Source: Clostridiaceae bacterium OM02-2AC
Lineage (GTDB): Bacteria; Bacillota_I; Bacilli_A; Erysipelotrichales; Erysipelotrichaceae
NCBI GenBank assembly: GCA_003481775.1
Contig: QULU01000044.1
Span: 1 to 35,013 of the forward strand
Direction of reading: 5' to 3'
Length of the DNA: 35,013 nucleotides
The position numbers and the translations under genes are program-made. Positions 32,861 to 35,013 of this stretch are shown here, piece by piece (the first letter of the stretch is position 1; every line of letters starts with the position of its first letter). The notes below the pieces were generated by a model. The model was given only the letters and a program-made list of their open reading frames with translations, was not told where the DNA came from and made no database searches.

Positions 32861-33340
32861 ATGACAAAATTTGAAGTTCATTCTGTAGGTTCTATTCACA
32901 GTGGTAAAGAGGGAGGTACATTTATTCAGGTAGATGAGAATTATATTCCAGCGTTGCAGGCATTGGATGGTTTCAGCCATCTGCAAATTATCTGGTGGTT
33001 TGATGGCTATGATGAGGATGTGTACAGGACTGTTTTAAAGACGAAACAGCCATATAAAAAAGCTCCGGAGGAAATGGGAATCTTTGCAACAAGATCCCCG
33101 ATTCGTCCGAACCCGATTGCATTGACTGCAGTTGAGATACTTTATATTGATTATGATAAGGGTGTAATACAGATTGCTTATATTGATGCGAATGATGGCT
33201 CACCTGTTCTGGATATAAAGCCTTATACGCCTAGTCTTGATCGTATTGAGGCTCCTGAAGTACCTGCGTGGTGTGCGCATTGGCCGAAAAGCCTGGAGGC
33301 ATCGGGTAGTTTTGCATGGGAAGAAGAGTTCAATTTTTAG
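32861..33340 (+). CDS. TrmO/TsaA-family tRNA methyltransferase
   Basis: A 159-residue beta-barrel methyltransferase of the UPF0066 (TsaA/YaeB/VirR) family. The family signature FATRSPIRPNPIALTAVEIL is at about 77-96, with HLQIIWWFDGY near 42-52 and DIKPYTPSLDRIE near 123-135. In E. coli TrmO uses S-adenosylmethionine to methylate t6A37 of certain tRNA-Thr. This copy is shorter than the E. coli enzyme and lacks its extra C-terminal domain, as in many Firmicutes, so tRNA activity is inferred from family. The start is the ATG after GGAGG. Control by a MerR-type promoter suggests induced rather than housekeeping expression. Confidence 0.88.
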   Translation: MTKFEVHSVGSIHSGKEGGTFIQVDENYIPALQALDGFSHLQIIWWFDGYDEDVYRTVLKTKQPYKKAPEEMGIFATRSPIRPNPIALTAVEILYIDYDKGVIQIAYIDANDGSPVLDIKPYTPSLDRIEAPEVPAWCAHWPKSLEASGSFAWEEEFNF

Positions 33341-33506
33341 GGGTCTTATAGGCTAAATGGATGGTATCGTATAAAGACACTGTTTCATAAAGTACGCTAT
33401 TACGACAGCAATAGTAGTTTAAGAGCAATAATCAATATGCAAAGCCAGGCAACCTTCTTGTAATCATATGAATATTATAGCTGTAAAAATATAACAGCGC
33501 GACTCA

Positions 33507-33541
33507 GCGGGAATGTAGCAAAAGATGTGTAAATAGTAAAA
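33507..33541 (+). repeat. Left inverted repeat of the IS256-type element
   Basis: It shares GCGGGAATGT and, eight bases later, ATGTGTAA with the right end, followed by an A-rich stretch. Confidence 0.75.
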
Positions 33542-33590
33542 AACGGGTAAGAATGTAGATACGAAACATACTTACAGGAGGAAAAATACT

Positions 33591-34805
33591 ATGAACACAT
33601 CTTTTATTTCGACAAAGCAGGTTAAGGACCTTGTCAATGAACAAAAGTTTACATCAACACAGGATATCATGGAGTGCATGAAAGGCATGTTTGCGGATGT
33701 TTTAGAACAGACATTGCAGGCTGAAATGGATCAGCATTTAGGTTATGATCGTGCAGAAAGAACATCTTGCGATGGGAAGAAAAACTATCGCAATGGTACT
33801 ATAAAACGCACTATGAAAACACAATTAGGTGAAGTGGACGTAAACGTACCACGTGACCGGAATGGTGAATTTGAGCCACAGATTATTGGAAAATATCAGA
33901 GAAACGCTGATGGCATTGAGGAACGCATTCTTTCCTTATACGCTACCGGAATGTCCACAAGAGATATCAAAGATCAGATCAAAGGGCTGTATGATGTAGA
34001 AATTTCAGAAGGGCTGGTAAGCAAAATCAGCGAGCGAATCTTACCGGAAGTAACAGAATGGCAGAACAGACCCTTAGAAGCCTTCTATCCGTTTATATTC
34101 ATGGATGCGATTCACTATAAGATCAGGGAAGATCATCAGGTAGTGACAAAGGCTGCATATGTTGTCTTGGGCATTAATAACGAAGGAATGAAGGAAGTTC
34201 TAGGCTTATGGGGAGGTGCAAGCGAAAGTGCAAAATATTGGATGGGAGTGCTGAATGAACTAAAAAGCAGAGGAGTTAAAGAAGTTTCTCTGTTCTGTGT
34301 AGATGGCCTTACAGGCTTCAGAGAAGCCATAGGAGCGGTCTATCCAAAGGCGCGCATACAGCGCTGTATTATCCATCAAATCCGCAACAGCACACGCTTC
34401 GTAAGCTACAAACACATCAAGGAATTTATGAAGGATTTAAAAACAGTTTACCAAGCAAACAACGAGGAACAGGCTTTGAATCAGTTAGCAATTTTCAAAG
34501 ATAAATGGGGTAAGCAATATCCAACCGCTGTACGTAGCTGGGAAGAAAACTGGGATATATTAAGCACATACTTTGATTATCCTGTCGAAATACGCAAAAT
34601 CATCTACACGACAAATGCGATTGAAGGATTGAACAGACAGTTCAGAAAGGTCACTAAAACAAAGACAGTTTTTCCAAACGATGACAGTTTGAGAAAGATG
34701 TTTTATTTAGCAATCCAAAACCTCAGCAATAAATGGACACAAAGATGTAGAAACTGGGATCTTATTCAGAATCAACTTTCCATTATGGAAGCAGTAGAAG
34801 GATAA
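33591..34805 (+). CDS. IS256-family transposase (mutator type)
   Basis: A 404-residue DDE transposase, full length for the family. The N-terminal DNA-binding part has LGYDRAERT and NYRNGTIKRT-type mutator motifs. The catalytic Asp is in FIFMDAIHYKI, the second in FCVDGLTGFREA, and the Glu in TTNAIEGLNRQFRK, with the RCIIHQIRNS block between them. No frameshift or internal stop is seen, so it is probably active. The start follows AGGAGG. It cuts and pastes, or copies via a circle, the element it lies in. Confidence 0.95.
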   Translation: MNTSFISTKQVKDLVNEQKFTSTQDIMECMKGMFADVLEQTLQAEMDQHLGYDRAERTSCDGKKNYRNGTIKRTMKTQLGEVDVNVPRDRNGEFEPQIIGKYQRNADGIEERILSLYATGMSTRDIKDQIKGLYDVEISEGLVSKISERILPEVTEWQNRPLEAFYPFIFMDAIHYKIREDHQVVTKAAYVVLGINNEGMKEVLGLWGGASESAKYWMGVLNELKSRGVKEVSLFCVDGLTGFREAIGAVYPKARIQRCIIHQIRNSTRFVSYKHIKEFMKDLKTVYQANNEEQALNQLAIFKDKWGKQYPTAVRSWEENWDILSTYFDYPVEIRKIIYTTNAIEGLNRQFRKVTKTKTVFPNDDSLRKMFYLAIQNLSNKWTQRCRNWDLIQNQLSIMEAVEG

Positions 34806-34825
34806 AGAGTAAAGATAAAAACATA

Positions 34826-34866
34826 TAAAAAATCAGTATAACCCATGATGAATTGGGCATACTGAT
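34826..34866 (-). terminator. Terminator at the right end of the IS, acting leftward
   Basis: ATCAGTAT (34832-34839) pairs with ATACTGAT (34859-34866), with an inner CCCA/TGGG stem. The minus strand continues TTTTTTAT, so it would stop transcription entering the transposase gene antisense. Confidence 0.6.
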
Positions 34867-34922
34867 AATACATAAATAGATGATGATTAGACATGATTCG
34901 TCATCTACATATCTAAACCTGT

Positions 34923-34958
34923 CGATTTTTACTTACACATAATTCTTCACATTCCCGC
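34923..34958 (-). repeat. Right inverted repeat of the IS256-type element
   Basis: On the minus strand it reads GCGGGAATGT, eight variable bases, ATGTGTAA and then GTAAAAA, mirroring the left end. Confidence 0.75.
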
Positions 34959-34970
34959 ATTTTTTATAAT

Positions 34971-35006
34971 AGGGGTAGAGGAATAAATTCAAGATTTATT
35001 GCCCCT
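34971..35006. repeat. Inverted repeat just outside the IS
   Basis: AGGGG (34971-34975) pairs with CCCCT (35002-35006), and AATAAAT with ATTTATT inside. No T-tract follows within the window, so its role is unclear. The window ends 7 bp later. Confidence 0.4.
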
Positions 35007-35013
35007 CCCATTG

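Larger units (their letters stand above)
33507..34958 (+). mobile_element. IS256-family insertion sequence
   Basis: A 1,452-bp element bounded by imperfect inverted repeats and carrying one transposase gene. Both ends read GCGGGAATGT inward. IS256 elements normally leave 8-bp target duplications; the flanks here (GCGACTCA on the left, ATTTTTTA on the right) do not match, so either the exact ends differ by a few bases or the copy has recombined. The transposase looks intact. Confidence 0.85.

Overview
The window reads as a chromosomal segment of a low-to-mid G+C Firmicute. Strong AGGAGG-type ribosome binding sites, canonical TTGACA/TATAAT promoters, CCA-encoding tRNA genes and the gene families point there. 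My best guess is an Erysipelotrichia or Clostridia gut commensal of the Clostridium innocuum type; this is inference from gene style, not a database match. No rRNA, CRISPR array, prophage or replication origin is visible.

Layout. (1) 1-574: a six-gene tRNA operon on the minus strand (Val-Thr-Tyr-Gln-Lys-Gly in transcription order, the last cut by the window edge) behind a TTGACA-N17-TATTAT promoter. (2) 720-4706: a DarA-like small protein, then a thiol-redox cluster transcribed rclA-like flavoprotein, thioredoxin, CcdA-TlpA fusion, HxlR regulator. A perfect ACTTTA-N5-TAAAGT dyad overlaps the promoter of the first gene. (3) 4929-7160: a nucleotide-hygiene operon, dGTPase followed by an Fe-S uracil-DNA glycosylase. 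(4) 7876-10476: a Tet(M)/EF-G-like ribosomal GTPase fused to a C-terminal NYN (YacP/Rae1-like) nuclease, the most striking gene here. (5) 11000-14601: a MATE exporter and a TetR-flavoprotein-membrane protein operon whose operator fills the promoter spacer. (6) 15115-16533: a PurF paralogue with Ser in place of the catalytic Cys and other glutaminase-site losses, but an intact PRPP loop. (7) 17172-22583: a two-component system (LytTR regulator, GHKL kinase) next to a two-subunit ABC exporter; a LytTR-type direct repeat with 21-bp period lies just upstream of the exporter promoter. (8) 22794-27103: a TetR regulator divergent from a MacB/FtsX-type ABC transporter. (9) 27530-31540: a HAD phosphatase, a small MGMT-like protein, then an AT-rich, apparently decaying stretch with gene fragments, a broken PLD-like gene and a helical-repeat protein of unknown role. 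(10) 31929-33340: a MerR regulator and a TrmO-like methyltransferase driven by a 19-bp-spacer MerR promoter. (11) 33507-34958: an intact-looking IS256-family element.

Many genes here handle stress or environmental chemicals: redox repair, drug or peptide export, ribosome rescue or protection, DNA repair. Four separate regulator-operator pairs can be proposed from the DNA alone (HxlR, TetR, LytTR, MerR). Most genes up to 23.4 kb are on the minus strand; the FtsX-type transporter and the right end are on the plus strand.
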